Assembly (NCBI GenBank): GCA_016271365.2
Contig: CM057459.1
Span: 488,759,501-488,823,500, forward strand
DNA: 64,000 nucleotides
Reading direction: 5' to 3'
DNA from: Neoceratodus forsteri
Taxonomy: Eukaryota; Chordata; Ceratodontiformes; Ceratodontidae
Part shown: one piece after another, positions 10,997 to 22,745 of the stretch
Position numbering within the stretch: the first letter of the stretch is position 1
Layout of the letters: every line of letters starts with the position of its first letter
Translations under genes and position numbers: made by a program
The notes under the pieces: generated by a model
Database searches by the model: none
What the model saw: only the letters and a program-made list of their open reading frames with translations
What the model was told of the DNA's origin: nothing

Positions 10997-12384
10997 TCAG
11001 TAATTTAAAACCCAAATTACCCCACCCCAAAATAATCCACCCAATCCCCCAACTACAACCCCAAAATAAAATTCAATTAAATCACATAATATAGATATAA
11101 AAACAAAAACAGAGAACAACATGTATCCTTAATAACCCAGTACTAAATAAGACAATATACCCCCCCCCAGTCCAGCTGTCTGGTGTTTCCAATCACCTTT
11201 GCCTTTTATGGGGACTCGTAAAGTAGTTAATGTTCCCAATATTTATGGTAAACTCCACAGCTCCCTAACTTTGTAATGGAAGGGAGAGCTCTCACCAGCT
11301 CCTTCTTAAATGACTCCAAACAGTCCAGCACTCTCAGTGCTACACCATAGCCTTTAATGTATATATCACAGTCAAATGAGACCCTCTCACTGCCTCCCAA
11401 AATAAACAACATAATAAAAGTACTTGCAGTCTTGAAGATCCCCACTTCTTCCCAGACCATGTCAACAATAGTCTAGATAGACATCCTCAGTAAGAGTTTA
11501 GTCTCTCCTGGTTCCTGGAAGTAGAGCCACCAAAAGCTTCAGGACAATGAACAAACCAGAATTCAGGGTGTGTGAAAAAGAAATTCTAGCCCGACCTAGC
11601 CCAGACAAGGGAACCATAACCCTGCCACTCTCCCCACTTTAGGCAACCCAGGGACACCCGACTCAGCCAGGTACACCTATGGAAACCACAGGGCCAAACT
11701 GAGAGAACAGTCAATCCTCCGATCAACTCCTCTCAGTCCCCCCAGGGAACAGTAGCTAGGAATGGGATCCCCCACAGCCAGAACTGCTGGATCACACCCC
11801 TCACCACTCCACGGGCTCAGTCTTCCTGCTCCACCAGCTCAAAAAGCTCCACCAACTCAAATAACCAGAGGGATCCAGGTTAGGTCCATGATAACTCTAC
11901 AGAGTAGCTTCAGGCCCCGGGTAGCTGGTAACCACCCCTCCCAGTTTAAGCAGACCATCCAGAAAGAAAAGAAAAAGTCCTCATGAAGTTAATTCATCCA
12001 GTAGAAAAATCAGTCCACACAAAATCGTCTTAAGATAGACCTAAGAACGACCAGCAAAGCTATTACGTTGTCCACAGCCTGTGTTCAAAAAGCCGGTACA
12101 GGAAATGCCACACTAGCGAGCCAGATTGTTACTCAGCCACACTGGAGAACCAGGTTATTATGTACCAGGAATACAAAAGGCCAGTATGAGATACCAGGTC
12201 AATGGTTTTCAACCACACTAATGAACCGGGTAGACAAACAAAACCCGAGTTAGGTAAGGGTAACAGCAGATAATAAAAACGAAGCAAAATAAACAAAATA
12301 AAAAATCTTAAACCCGTAGCAAACAAACTAATGAAACACAACTCTAAACTGCTACTACACTTAGCGGCTGGCCCAGCGTGGCTG
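10920..12384 (-). other. 5' region of the L2 element, no clear ORF
   Basis: This stretch between the endonuclease start and the resumption of DIRS Gag has no motif I recognise. It holds an (AC)n tract at about 10962-10995, C-runs near 11161, and a minus-strand open frame at 11460-11227 with no identifiable family. It is probably L2 5' UTR or ORF1 remnant. The extreme end (rc of about 12345-12392) reads ATCAAGATGGCAGCCACG, which resembles a LINE promoter start. Confidence 0.4.
10962..10995. repeat. (AC)n microsatellite
   Basis: A run of about 17 AC units followed by CTCACTCA. It is a simple repeat within the L2 5' region. Confidence 0.9.
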
Positions 12385-12389
12385 CCATC

Positions 12390-13560
12390 TTGATTCCATC
12401 CCCAATACCCAAAGTACCCTTTGCTGGGGTATCCAATGCCTTTTCATCAACCCTATTATGTACCGGGATACCAGATGTTGGGCTATGTCTAATCAAGGGT
12501 ATGCTCCTTCTGGCTTTCCCTACTCCTATCAAGCTCATGGGTACCCTCAATATCAGATGCCGGGCTATCTTTTATACCAGCCTCCTCCTCAACCACCTCC
12601 ACCTCCTAAGTCTCAGTCTCTGCCTCCACAGAAGCCTCAGGCTGCTATCCAGGCAGTGTTTCAGACCCTAATTCAGGAGGCCAGGACTTAACTAGCCTCA
12701 GAGCTTGACCATTGGAAACCAGTGGCAGCCTCTACTCCCACCTCCTTTCTGACCCCTAGATCAGCCTCTCCTGTGGATTCACACCTTTCCAGAGAAGGTT
12801 CCACTACACACCAGGTCAGGGATAAAATCCAGTACACTCCTCTAAAAAGGGTTCAGACCCCCAGCAGGCACTCTTTGGACTCTGACTCTGACTCATCCTC
12901 CAGCTCTGATACGCATACATCTATAGAGCCTCAGCCTAAGAAGTCCCCTCCGGAGGACTCTTTCTTTGCTGAACTCCTCATAACTATGCAAAATGCAAGT
13001 GGCTGGGTGATCCAGGAACAGGATCCAAAGTGGAAAAGGCTTCCTGAGCATCTGGACATGACTGACACAGCTCCTATGCCCATATTGCCTTGGACTGGGC
13101 CTCATGAAAACCTAATGTCCCCATCTGGTAACAGCCTTCCTCCATTCTGGCTGTTTCAAAAAAGGCAGACAGGATGTACCACCCCCCCAGATGGGGTACA
13201 CACCTTACTGGCCATCCTAATGCAGACTCAGTTGTTATCATGGCTGCCTATGACTGGTCCTCTAAACCTAAACAGTTGAGCATGTCTCCTTCTGATAAGG
13301 AGTCTAAGCAGTTGGACAATTTTGGTCTCAAGATCCATTCCTCCTCCACTTGCTCCCTCAGGTCCCTTAATTATGTGGCTCATATGGTTTTCTACCAGAA
13401 ATCTTCCCTGGCCTCACTTGAGTCCAAGCGGGAAGCTATCCAGGACCAGGAGCTTAAGGCCAAGAATGGCTAAAATCTCCTGTCATCATGCCCTCCAGGC
13501 CACTTAAGACACAGTAGATTCAGTTGCTCGCACCACAGTCACTGCTGTCTGCATTAGGTG
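12390..13560 (+). pseudogene. DIRS A ORF1 (Gag-like), 3' part
   Basis: Gag resumes with a Pro/Tyr/Gln-rich stretch (YQAHGYPQYQMPGY, then PPPQPPPPP). An acidic Ser-rich segment (SDSDSSSSSDTHTS) follows, and then the conserved DIRS Gag block at about 13280-13420 (SPSDKESKQLDNFG, SLRSLNYVAHMVFYQ). DIRS B has the equivalent block at about 28050-28160. Frame changes occur near 12690 and 13180. The conserved block defines the family more clearly than the low-complexity flanks. Confidence 0.65.
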
Positions 13561-14149
13561 ACAATCATGGCTCAGGATTGCTGGCCTGGCACAAGATGTC
13601 CAGACTTCCATCCTGGATGCCCCTTTCAGAGGATCCATGTTATTAGGATGTGACACCAAGTAAATTATCACTGAATTGCAGGACTATGGTAAATCCATCC
13701 ACAACATCCGCTTCATGTACTGAGGGGGTTGTAAAGGCAAACAGCCTTTTTGTCAGCAACAGAGATGCCAGACCAAAGAGGTCCCTGCCAAATTCCAGGC
13801 CAAATACTGGTATCCAGCATCAGGAACCCCTACTTTCCCTGCCAAGTCCCAGAAGCCCCCTCGAGGATCTGCTGGCTCCTTCCTCTCAGCCTCCTGACTT
13901 GTGGGGGACATCCTGCCTCTTCCAGATCCTCTAGGGAAACCAGTGGGGGAGAACATTTGCCCTCCACCTTCTGGGGTTGCAGGACATAACCATGGACTTT
14001 TGGGTCCTTCAGTTAATAGCAAGAGGTCACACCATAAAGTTCCTAGACAGGCCTCTGGACAACCCTCCCAAGGCCTCTCCCATTATTCTCCAAGGCTTCT
14101 GTCTCTGTTAGGGGACAGGATCCAGGCTCTTCTGTAAAAGTCAGTCATA

Positions 14150-15830
14150 GAGCACATGGCTCTGGCACAGATAGGAAGAGGGTACTACTTCCATTTCTTC
14201 CTAGTGCCCAAAAAGATGGATGACCTAATTCCCATCTTGGACCTCAGCATGCTCAACCTGTATGTCAAGTACAAGAGGTTCTGCATGCTCAACATCCAGA
14301 GACTTCTATGAAAAGGGCTATTGGCTTTGTGCACTGGACATGCAGGATGCTTACCTGCACATCCCTGTCTTCCAGGCCCACCTCTGCTTTCTCCAGTTTG
14401 TCTTCCAGGAAGAACATTACCATTTCAAGGCTCTCCCTTTTGGCTTATTCTTGGCACCTTGGGTTTTTACCAAGTGCCTAGCAATGGTGCATACAGCCCT
14501 GTGCTGCAGAGGGTTCTAACTGTGCCTGTATCTGGATGACTGGCTTCTGTCAGCCCCATTACAGAGCACTCTGAAAGAGTCCCTCTCCTTCACCCTTGAC
14601 CTTTTTTCCAGACTTGGAATAACAGTCAACTTTCCCAAGTCCCACCTCTCCCCTCCCAGTGCCTACAATTAATTTGGGATGGTGCAGGATATGGTCCAGG
14701 GCAAGGCCTTCCTCCCATCAGACAAAGACCCTCCAGGAACAGGCCAGATTAGTGGCCAACTCATGCTGGACCACAGCTCAGTCACTCCTCCATCTTCTCA
14801 GGCTGATGGCAGCTGCAATCCCTACAGTTCCTCTAGCCAGACTGCATATAAGGGTGACCCAATGGACTCTTCATGTCCAATGTGATCAGCATCTGGACAA
14901 CCTGAACCACAGGGTTCTAGTGTATGAGTACATGAAGAATGGTCTTCTTTGGTGACAGGTGTTGTCCAATCTCTCCGTGGGGTTCCCCTTTCAACCCCCT
15001 GCTCCTACCATGACACTTACAATGGATGCTTTGTGTCAAGGCTGAGGAGCCCACCTAGGAGGCCATCAGATTCAGGGAACATGGTCTCAGCTGGAAGCAT
15101 CTCTACACATCAGTGTGTTAGAAATGAGGGCAGTGCTGTATGCCCTCCAGGCCTTCCAGCCTCTTCTTTGTCCAGGGACACTCCTGGTTCAGACTGACAA
15201 TATGTCTGTGGTCTGGCACCTCCACAAACAGGGAAGCACTCACTCGTACCCTCTATGCTGGGAGGCGATGCAAGTGTGGTACTGGGCAGTCCAGCACGAG
15301 CTGTGCCTGACTGCTGTCCATGTGCTGGGCATCAGCAACATCCTGGCAGACAGTCTCAGCCACATCACTGTCAGGGCTCATGAGTGGGAGCTAAATCAAG
15401 AGGTGGTTGAAAGCTTATTTGACCTGTGGGGTTGACTGGAGATAGATCTCTTCATCTCCCCATCCAACGCAAAACTACCCAATTTTTTCACCCTCATTCC
15501 CAGGCATGGTGTTTTCTGGTGAGATGCACTGTCTCTTTGCTGGACAGGGAGGTTTTGTTTACATATTTTCTCCCTTCCCAGTGCTTCAGAGAGTTCTCTT
15601 GAAGCTACAGGCAGAAGAGGCTCACATGATTCTAATAGCCCCTATTTGGTCTCATCAGATTTGGTTCCCTCTGCTTCAACAGCTATCAGTGGAACCCCCA
15701 GTACTTTTGCCTCTCTACCATGCTCTTCTGACTCAGGAATAGGGCAGACTGGTGCATCTGGGCCTCAGATTCCTGCACCTGCATGCATGGCACCTGTGGA
15801 AATATGTGTAATAACTCCCATTGTTATTTT
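14150..15830 (+). pseudogene. DIRS A reverse transcriptase and RNase H
   Basis: RT motifs occur in order: FFLVPKKMDDLIPILDLSML near 14200, LDMQDAYLHIPV near 14335, HFKALPFGL near 14430 and CLYLDDWLL (catalytic YLDD) near 14525. The frame changes between blocks. RNase H follows with LEMRAVLYALQAF, QTDNMSVVWHLHKQGS (second catalytic Asp retained) and ILADSLSHI, within 15115-15435. The downstream phrase IAPIWSHQIWFPLLQQLS near 15640 marks the end of a DIRS RT ORF. The order RT, RNase H and no integrase is diagnostic of DIRS. The recombinase expected next is absent. Confidence 0.8.
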
Positions 15831-17145
15831 TTTGTCAGCTGTGCAGATGCATTTGTAAAAAATGAATTATAATACTGAGACTTTTTGAAATGTTATTTGA
15901 CTTACCATACTCATGGTTGTCTATCCACTTACTCAGTCTCCTACTTGTTTATGTCCTTGTACTAACTAATTCCTGTTGCTTCACATTAAGGGGTTGTTGA
16001 TTTTCATATTGTGTGCCTGGGGTGGAGCAGCAATAAAAGATTAACTATGCAATACCCTCAATAACACAACTACTCCAGTTTACTTTTAACTAATGCCCAT
16101 TTTTAGGCCCTGTACATTAAGATTTTCCTTCAAGAGAACAACTTGTAATGAAATGTGTAAGATTTAAATTGACATTTGGGTATATGATTTTTTATATTAT
16201 ACTAATTATGTATGTGTGTATTGTATAGCAATCTGTAAAAAAATCAATTAAACACATCAAATGTCTTCCTAAGCATGTCCCAACACTGTGTTTATCTTCC
16301 ACCTTGTCACAACAAATAGTTGTCCCAGCAGTGTTTGCAATTAAGGTACAGTGCCTTCATGTATATGATGGTGCAGTTCTGTTGAGTTGATTTCTAAAAC
16401 AGTGCATAGAATAAAATGTGAAACAAATAGGTAACTGTAATACAGACGGTGTCTTTCTTTTTATATCTTCCCTTTCTCAATGTACCATACTTTGATTCAG
16501 TTAGTGTATGCAATGGCAATTCATGTTTCTGTTTAAGCCCATGAAACACCCTTATCTAGTTAATGCATTTACAGCCATAGTGGCTCTGCCAGACCTTGTT
16601 TATTTTGTTGTACTTCATGTTAAAACATTGAAGACCTTTCTTACTTTGCTGGTATGCTGGTAGCATGGCATTGAAGTTGTCTCATGCTGTGAGCACCGGA
16701 ATGAAAGAGGAAAGGAAAGAGAAAAAGAATGGAGAAACCTTTCCCTATGGGACTGTAGTTAACTGGCAGGACAATGGGGATGTGTGCTACTGCTGTTCGG
16801 TACAGAGTTTTCTGATGTGGGTGAGTACAGGAGAACAGCAATCTGCTAGTGGTCAGAATTCAGGCACTTCAGTGCCACCCACTGGTTGCATGATAGGCAG
16901 TTTTGTTTTGTTCTGTTTTGTGAGGTTTACCAAACCACTCACTTTTGGTACCAACAACAACAAAAAAAGATTCTGTGTAGTGCAGGCTTGCTGCACCAAT
17001 TTAAACTTCTGTGTGCGTCTGTGCAGGAGATGGGCGGGGGCTGAGTTGCTGGTAGTGGGTCAGGTCGGGTTGGAGAGGGCTACTAACAGGCATGTGGGGA
17101 GCAAGGGGAGGCATGAATTCTGCCACAGTTATTCTGCCATGTGTG
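15831..17145. other. No gene seen
   Basis: AT-rich sequence with scattered open frames that show no family resemblance. A 180-codon plus-strand frame at 16665-17207 has no recognisable motif and unremarkable composition. I treat it as chance. Confidence 0.45.
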
Positions 17146-17245
17146 TGCCTGGACTTAATACAGTGACATTATTGTGTAATAACCACACTGTTCCAGGCAC
17201 CCACTGACCAATCAGAGATCAGGAAATTTCCATGGCATTGTATAA
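17146..17245. repeat. Hairpin related to the 1 kb inverted repeat
   Basis: TGCCTGGA at about 17149 pairs with TCCAGGCA at about 17192, and CAGTG pairs with CACTG inside. The core GTGACATTATT followed by an AATAAC segment resembles the right arm of the 961-1133 element, and CATTGTATAAT near 17235 matches its outer end. It may be a degraded copy of the same MITE. Confidence 0.4.
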
Positions 17246-17269
17246 TCATCATTTTCAGTAGTTTGACTT

Positions 17270-17355
17270 ACACAAATAAGTTAGATACTGGTCAGTAGTT
17301 AAGTTAGATTTGTCTCCAGTCTTGGATAGCAGCATTATATGAGCAGTTTTCAATA
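17270..17355 (-). pseudogene. Short LINE RT scrap, minus strand
   Basis: The minus strand reads EIPTVLKTAHIMLLSKTGDK, which resembles the start of non-LTR RT before the YRPIS motif (usually FKIAHVTPLLKxGDK). About 28 codons only. Confidence 0.4.
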
Positions 17356-17429
17356 CAGTGGGTATTTCATTAGTGGTCAGGATAAAATGAATTTGTGTGT
17401 TATTGAAATCACCTGAATATGGTTACCCA

Positions 17430-17620
17430 ACTTCAGGAACTTTCCTGCATTAAAATGAATATCACATACAGCATGCAGGAGGTGGTTATTCATTTCTACA
17501 GAAGCCTGGACATCCCTCACCAGGATTATTGCAATCAGTTTTTGTCCCCATATCTCGTGTGTGATAGAAAGAGAATTGAATGTGTACAAGGAGGGCAACA
17601 AAAATGGTGTAGCAATTTGG
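17430..17620 (+). pseudogene. CR1-group LINE RT C-terminal scrap, plus strand
   Basis: The plus strand reads VVIHFYRSLDIPHQDYCNQF followed by LSPYLVCDRKRIECVQ. This matches the common LYRSLVRPHLEYCSQFWSPYL motif of the CR1-group RT C-terminus. It ends where the 3' tail of the following minus-strand CR1 begins at 17627, so the CR1 may have landed in it. Confidence 0.65.
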
Positions 17621-17878
17621 AGATCTCATAGAAACATAGAAACATAGAATTTGATAGCAGATAAGGACTGCTTGGCCCACCTAGTCTGCCCATTTCCCTA
17701 CCTAATGGATAAGCTGCAGATCCTAGTTAACCAGCAGCCTACTTCTTCCTTCCCCCATCCCCTAGAATTGCCTTATGACTGTCCCATGCATGCTTGAATT
17801 CCAGCACCGTTTTTGACTCCACAACCTTCTCCGGAAGGCTGTTCCATGCATCCACAACCCTCTCTGTGAAAAATACTT

Positions 17879-19407
17879 TTAAATTACCTCTGAGCCGCCC
17901 CCATCTTCAAATTGTGCCCCCTTGTTCTTGCACACTCTTTTTTGAAAGATACTACCCTCTTGGACTTTGTTGATTCCCTTGAGGTACTTGAAACTTTCTA
18001 TCATGTCCCCCCTCTCCCTCCTTTCCTCAAGGCTATACATATTAAGCTCCTTATGTCTCTCTTCATATGTCTTCTGGTGCAGACCCTGTACCATTTTAGT
18101 TGCCCTCCTCTAGACAGCTTCCATCCAGTCTATGTCTCTGCGGAGATGGGGTCTCCAGAACTGCACACAGTACTCCAGATGGGGTCTCACCAGCTTTCTG
18201 TACAGAGGGATAATAACTTCCTGTTTTCTACTGCTTATGCCTCTCCATATGCATCCCAGTATCCCCCCAGCCTTCCTTGCTGCCCTCTCACATTACTTGC
18301 CCACCTTTAGGTCATCTGATATGACTACCCCCAGGTCCCTTTCCATTTTTGTTGTTGTTAGTATCTCACCCCCCATTGTGTACTCTTCCCCTGGGTTTTT
18401 GTTTCCCAGGTACATTACCATGCACTTCTTAGCATTGAATCTAAGCTGCCATACATTTGACCATTCCTCTAACCTTGCCAAGTCCCTTCTCATCCTTTCC
18501 ACCCCACCCTGTGCATCAACTCTGTTGCACATCTTTGTGTCATCTGCAAAGAGACATACTTTTCCTTCCAGTCCTTCTGCAATGTTGCTTATAAAGACAT
18601 TGAAGAGGACCGGTCCTAATACTGAACTCTGCGGTACCCCACTAGTAACCACCCTTTCTTCAGAGTGGACTCCATTTACTATTACTCTCTGTGTCCTATT
18701 CTCCAGCCAATTCTTTACCCAGGCTGTTATCTTGGGACCCACTCCCAGGCTGGCTAACTTGTATATTAATCTTTTGTGTGGAACTGTGTCAAATGCCTTG
18801 CTAAAGTCTAGGTAGGCCATGTCCACAGCCCCATCCTGATCTACTACTTTGGTCACCCAGTCAAAGAAATCTATCAGATTTGTCTGGCATGACCTTCCCA
18901 TTGTGAATCCATGCTGCCTTGGGTCCTGTGCCCCTTTGGCCTCTAGACACTTGACAATTCTTTCCTTCAGAAGTGATTCCATCATTTTCCCTACAACTGA
19001 GGTTAAACTAACAGGTCTGTAGCTTCCTGCTTCTGCCTTGCTCCCACTTTTGTGAAGGGGAATCACATCTGCCCTCCTCCAGTCCTCAGGTACCACCCAT
19101 CCTCCCATGATTTGTTAAATAGGGTAGTCAGTGGTGTCACTAGTTCTACCCTTAGTTCTTTTAGAATTCTGGGATGAATCCCATCAGGCCCCATTGCTTT
19201 GTCCATCTTCAGTTTTAAGAGTTCTTTCAGAACCCTTTCTTCTGTAAATGGGCTGGTATCAACTTCTGTATCCAGAGTGTTTCTACTGTTTGTTTTAGGT
19301 ACCTCCCCCTCTTCCTTTGTAAATACTGAGCAAAAATATTTGTTTAGTGTCTCTGCCTTTTCACAGTCACCCTCTGCCCACCCTCCCTCCCCTTTATTAA
19401 GCCTCAC
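17879..19407 (-). pseudogene. CR1 copy 1 ORF2: RT and C-terminus
   Basis: The block AEAGSYRPVSLTSVVGKMME, then QHGFTMGRSCQTNLIDF, then LDFSKAFDTVPHKRLIYKL lies in 19108-18293. SGVPQSSVLGPVLFNVF follows (normally GVPQGS, so Gly is replaced by Ser). The catalytic LFADDTKM is intact. FNAKKCMVMYLGNKNPG follows. The C-terminal [20 protein letters not shown] block lies in 18094-17879 after frame changes. Of the RTs here, this is one of the best preserved. Confidence 0.9.
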
Positions 19408-20536
19408 TATCCTCTCTTGGTCTTTTCTTCGCTCTCTGATGTACCTATAAAGGTTTTATCCTTCTTAACTGAGTTGGCTATCTTTTCCTCGGTTTGGGAA
19501 TTTGCTGTTCTGACTGCCTTCCCAGCTTCCTTTTGCTTTAACTGATACAGTTCTCTGTCCTGCTCCTTCTGTGATTCCTTGTACTTCCTGAAATCTTTCT
19601 TTTTCTCTTGAACCTTCACAGCCACTTCCTTTGAGAACCATAGTGGTTTCTTACATCGTATTGTTATGTTTATTTGCTTCACACAAAGGCTTGTTACCTC
19701 TGTGATGGCAGTTTTTATTATTCCCCATTGTTCTTTCACCCCTTCTTTCTGCCCATTTGCTAGTGCATTCCTTAGGCACTCACCCATTTTGGCAAAGTCA
19801 GCCCTCCTAAAGTCCAGTACTTTTGCCTTTGTATGGCTTGACTCTATTGCTGTGTTTATTATGAACCATACTGTTCGATGGTCGCTAGTTCCCAGATGGC
19901 TACCCACTTCTACATCTGTGATCCTCTCTTCATCTCCATTTGAGAGAACCGGTTCTAAGATTGCTCCCTCTTGAGTGGGCTCCTATACTAGTTGTCTAAG
20001 GCATGCCCCCTGTAGGGCATCTAGAATAACCCCACTCTTCTAAGTAGCTGCTGCAACTGCACTCCAGTTAACATCCAGCATATTCAGATCACTCATCAGC
20101 AATATCTCCCCTTTTTATGCCACTCTAAGTATACTTTCTATCATTTCCTTGTCCATTTCCTCCCCCTGAGAAGGGGGTCTGTATACAACCCCTGTGTGGA
20201 TTGTGGTGCCATTGCCAGTCTCCAAATTTACCCACAGTGCTTCTTCTCCTCCCTGTTTACCCTTTTGTTCTGTTGCTTTGATTCCTTCCTTATGTAAAGA
20301 GCTACTCCACCTCCTCTTTTACCCTCCCTGTCCCTCCTGTAGATAGTGTATCCTGGTATGTTTACATCCCAGTCATGGTTTTGTGTGTACCATGTTTCTG
20401 TGACTGCCATGATATCCAGATGTTCCACCTCCATCAAGGCCACTAATTCAGGAAGCTTGTTACTCAGACTACGAGCATTGGTACTCATTGCTCTCCATTT
20501 TTTGATGGCTTTACCTTCTGTTGCAGCATCCCCCAC
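19407..20536 (-). pseudogene. CR1 copy 1 ORF2: APE endonuclease and linker
   Basis: The N-terminus (20536-20228) contains MAVTETWYTQNHDWDV with the catalytic glutamate, and RGGGVALYIRKE. A broken stretch follows, and then LGTSDHRTVWFI (SDH triad intact) in 19907-19407. A Lys/Gln-rich linker (KEQDRELYQLKQKEAGKAVR) leads to RT. At least two stops lie between 20228 and 19907. The matching segment of the 58 kb copy is open through this region, which makes the lesions easy to locate. Confidence 0.85.
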
Positions 20537-20630
20537 TCACCTTTCTACCTCGGTCTTTTTCTCATTAGTACCCTGTTTTGTAGGGAGAGGCTGGGATTTT
20601 CCTGTTGCTTATCAGTGCCTTCTCCCTTGA

Positions 20631-21590
20631 CTAGTTTAAAAGCTTGCCAATGAAGCATTTAAACTGATTGCTCAAAAGACTTGTTCCCTTCCTGGACAGA
20701 TGCAGTCCATCCTGCCAGTATAGGCTGGTGTCCCTCCAGGTGGAACCCCAGTCCCCAATGAAGCCAAACCCCTGTGCTCCACACCATTTTTTCAACCATT
20801 TATTAAACTGCATGGTGCAAAGTACCCTCGCCTCACTCATGCCATTGACAGGCAGCACCTTTGAGAAGGATACTGTGTGTGCTACTTGTCTTAGGCCCCT
20901 CCCCAGTTCTACAAAGTCCTTCTGCACTGCTCTAATCTCATGATGAGCCAAGTCATTTGTACCTAGGTGGACAATGATGTCCAGCTCAGACTCCCATGCA
21001 GCTGTTCTCGTGATCCTGAGAATGCGCTTCCTGTCCCTCCAAGCCATGGCACCAGGCAGGCTCCTTACTTCAGTTTTCCCTGCTCCCCCCAGTTCTATTC
21101 CCCTAATAATTGAGTCCCCCACCAGGAGCTGCTTCCTTTCCTTGTGGTGTCCTCTGCCTCCTTCCTGTGGGCCTCACTTGAGACAGTTGTCTTCAGCCTC
21201 CTTAGTCTCCTCTGTGGGTGCATCCATAGGGGAGCTATGCTCCCCCAGAATGGTGTATGGATTGTGGAGTGGAACAACTGACTGCGTGTGCCTCTGTTCC
21301 ACCATCCTCACCCTCCCTGAGCTGACTGTGGTCCAACTGCCTTGCTTTCTTCGCAACCTTTGAGGTAGTGGTGGTGGCTTTGGTGCTCCCTGGATGGGGG
21401 AGGTTCCCTTCCTACCATCCAGTGTGGCCTGGGGGAAGGTTCCCTTACTACTGTCCAGTGTGGCCTGAAGATGGGTAACTTCTTCCCTCAGGGCAGAGAG
21501 TTGTCTGCAAATAGGGCAGCATCTCAGCCTCCAGGAAGACTCCCGGAAGACTGCTGCCCCACAGCCATTACATTGCACTACTCCCCACAT
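20631..21590 (-). pseudogene. CR1 copy 1 ORF1: finger, coil and SGNH esterase
   Basis: The N-terminus (from the ATG at 21590) has CNGCG and CCPICRQL Cys pairs. A Leu/Glu-rich helix (LSALREEVTHLQATL) and a Pro-rich linker follow. After a frame break near 21150 comes an esterase of the SGNH type. MGDSIIRGIEL holds the nucleophile Ser, VHLGTNDLAHHE holds the Gly/Asn block, and WQDGLHLSRKG holds the Asp/His pair near the end. CR1 ORF1 esterases are known to be active enzymes of uncertain role. Here the catalytic residues remain, though the reading frame is interrupted. Confidence 0.85.
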
Positions 21591-21599
21591 GTTTATCTA

Positions 21600-21606
21600 C
21601 TTTTTT

Positions 21607-21649
<43 letters not shown>

Positions 21650-21650
21650 T
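21600..21650. repeat. Poly-T then (GT)n microsatellite
   Basis: About 11 T followed by about 18 GT units. It directly abuts the 5' end of the CR1 copy. Confidence 0.95.
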
Positions 21651-21899
21651 TGGTTTGTTATATAGAAATATATATATTATACAATGTGTATGCTTATATT
21701 GTCAGTGCAGTGTGTTAGAGAGGATATGACAGTGATATGCACCTTGCACTCTTGAGGAAATGATGTCAGAACCCTAGGTATAAAGGAACTATGCCCAGGG
21801 GTGAGTGGGGTGAGGGTGGGAAGGGGTTGAGCCTAAACTGTGCCCTCACAAAACAATCAGCTAAAAGCTCTGACCCACCACTGCGATGAGTGCCTTCCT

Positions 21900-22290
21900 G
21901 TCAGCAAGATGCCCTACACAACAATTTGACAGAGAAAATACTCATAAGGAAAGGTTAAACAGACTAAACTTAATGACCCTAGAGGAAAGGAGAACTGGAG
22001 GTGACTTACTCACCCTGTGCAATATATGTAGGGATGATAAATTAGTTACAGGACTTAGTATGGAAATAGTAATAATCATAATAATAAAAAAAACAATACT
22101 GAACATACCTTATTTGGACTTAGTAGACAAATAAAAAAAAAGTTGAACTCCAATAGAAGGAATTTTTTTGTACACCTAGAGAGTATAACATGAATATAGA
22201 ACAGGCTGCCAGACGATTTAACAGAATGTAAACCCAAAGAGGGAGTTTATTTACCATATTGATAAGATGATAAAACAAGGAGTCAGACTA
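21900..22290 (+). pseudogene. CR1-group LINE ORF2 C-terminal fragment
   Basis: The plus strand reads KERLNRLNLMTLEERRTGGD followed by LLTLCNI, the C-terminal motif of CR1-group ORF2. In another frame near 22190 it reads NRLPDDLTE, matching the usual WNxLPxxLV ending. Only the 3' end of a truncated LINE remains. Confidence 0.65.
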
Positions 22291-22696
22291 AAGTTCTGCC
22301 ACTGAGTAATGAAAAGTAATTTTAAAGGCCTGAGACCTGTTTCTGCTCATAATACTTCTTTATAAACCTCATTATAGACCTCAGTATCAGGGACCATGTT
22401 TTTCCCTCCACCCATTATATGTGTGCAGCAGAATGAAAGACATGTGTATCTGTAGTACAATAATGGTAATAGCCAAAGAAGTAGACTCGATAGTAGGAAA
22501 AACTATGCTTTAGTTCACCAGCAAGTTGAAACTTTATTATTAATTTTTCATGTCATTTACAAAGGTGCTCTGGGACAACAGCAGTATTACAGCTGCCAAG
22601 CATCACTTAGTGAAAGAAGACTGGAAATTATTTCATTATGTTAATGCCAGAAAGCAACTCCTGATGTATATACTTAAAGTGGGCACTTTGTCCCAC

Positions 22697-22745
<49 letters not shown>

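Larger units (their letters stand above)
7486..12384 (-). mobile_element. L2 LINE inserted in DIRS A
   Basis: This is a minus-strand L2-clade element. In minus-strand order it has a long 5' region (about 12.38-10.9 kb), endonuclease (10.9-9.74 kb), RT (about 9.13-8.27 kb), the typical L2 C-terminal domain (8.31-7.69 kb), and a 3' end near 7.49 kb. The C-terminal phrase LQLVQNMAARMLTG and the RT phrase CYADDTQLYLS are characteristic of L2. The boundaries are approximate: they are set by where DIRS Gag sequence stops and resumes. No clear target duplication was found. Confidence 0.75.
6165..15830 (+). mobile_element. DIRS-like retrotransposon A, split by an L2 insertion
   Basis: This is a plus-strand tyrosine-recombinase-class retroelement in two pieces, about 6165-7485 and 12385-15830, separated by an inverted L2 LINE. 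The left piece carries the start of the Gag-like ORF1 with its Cys/His finger. The right piece carries the rest of ORF1, then DIRS-type RT (YLDDW motif) and RNase H. No tyrosine recombinase and no inverted terminal repeats were found, so the 3' end is truncated just after the RT/RNase H ORF. Many stops and frameshifts show it is long dead. Confidence 0.8.
17627..21601 (-). mobile_element. CR1 LINE (copy 1), ORF1 and ORF2, nearly complete
   Basis: This minus-strand CR1 is almost 4 kb. Its 3' end, at the left, is a CATAGAAA-type octamer repeat (minus strand TTTCTATG), the hallmark of CR1 tails. The minus-strand order is ORF1 (finger, coiled region, esterase; 21590-20631), ORF2 endonuclease (20536-19407) and RT (19407-18293), then the C-terminus (18094-17879) and a short 3' UTR. 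The 5' end abuts a (GT)n tract exactly where ORF1 begins. Frames carry several breaks. It is the same subfamily as the plus-strand copy at 58.0-61.8 kb, which is very similar. Confidence 0.9.

Noticed and set aside
10460..11008. A plus-strand frame opposite the L2 endonuclease
   Set aside because: It is the antisense shadow of the minus-strand L2 endonuclease and ends in the (AC)n repeat.
16665..17207. A 180-codon plus-strand open frame that could be a host gene
   Set aside because: No recognisable domain, ordinary composition, and no splice or promoter pattern. It is consistent with chance.
18132..18815. Long plus-strand frames over 18.1-18.8 kb as genes
   Set aside because: They are antisense to the well-supported minus-strand CR1 RT.
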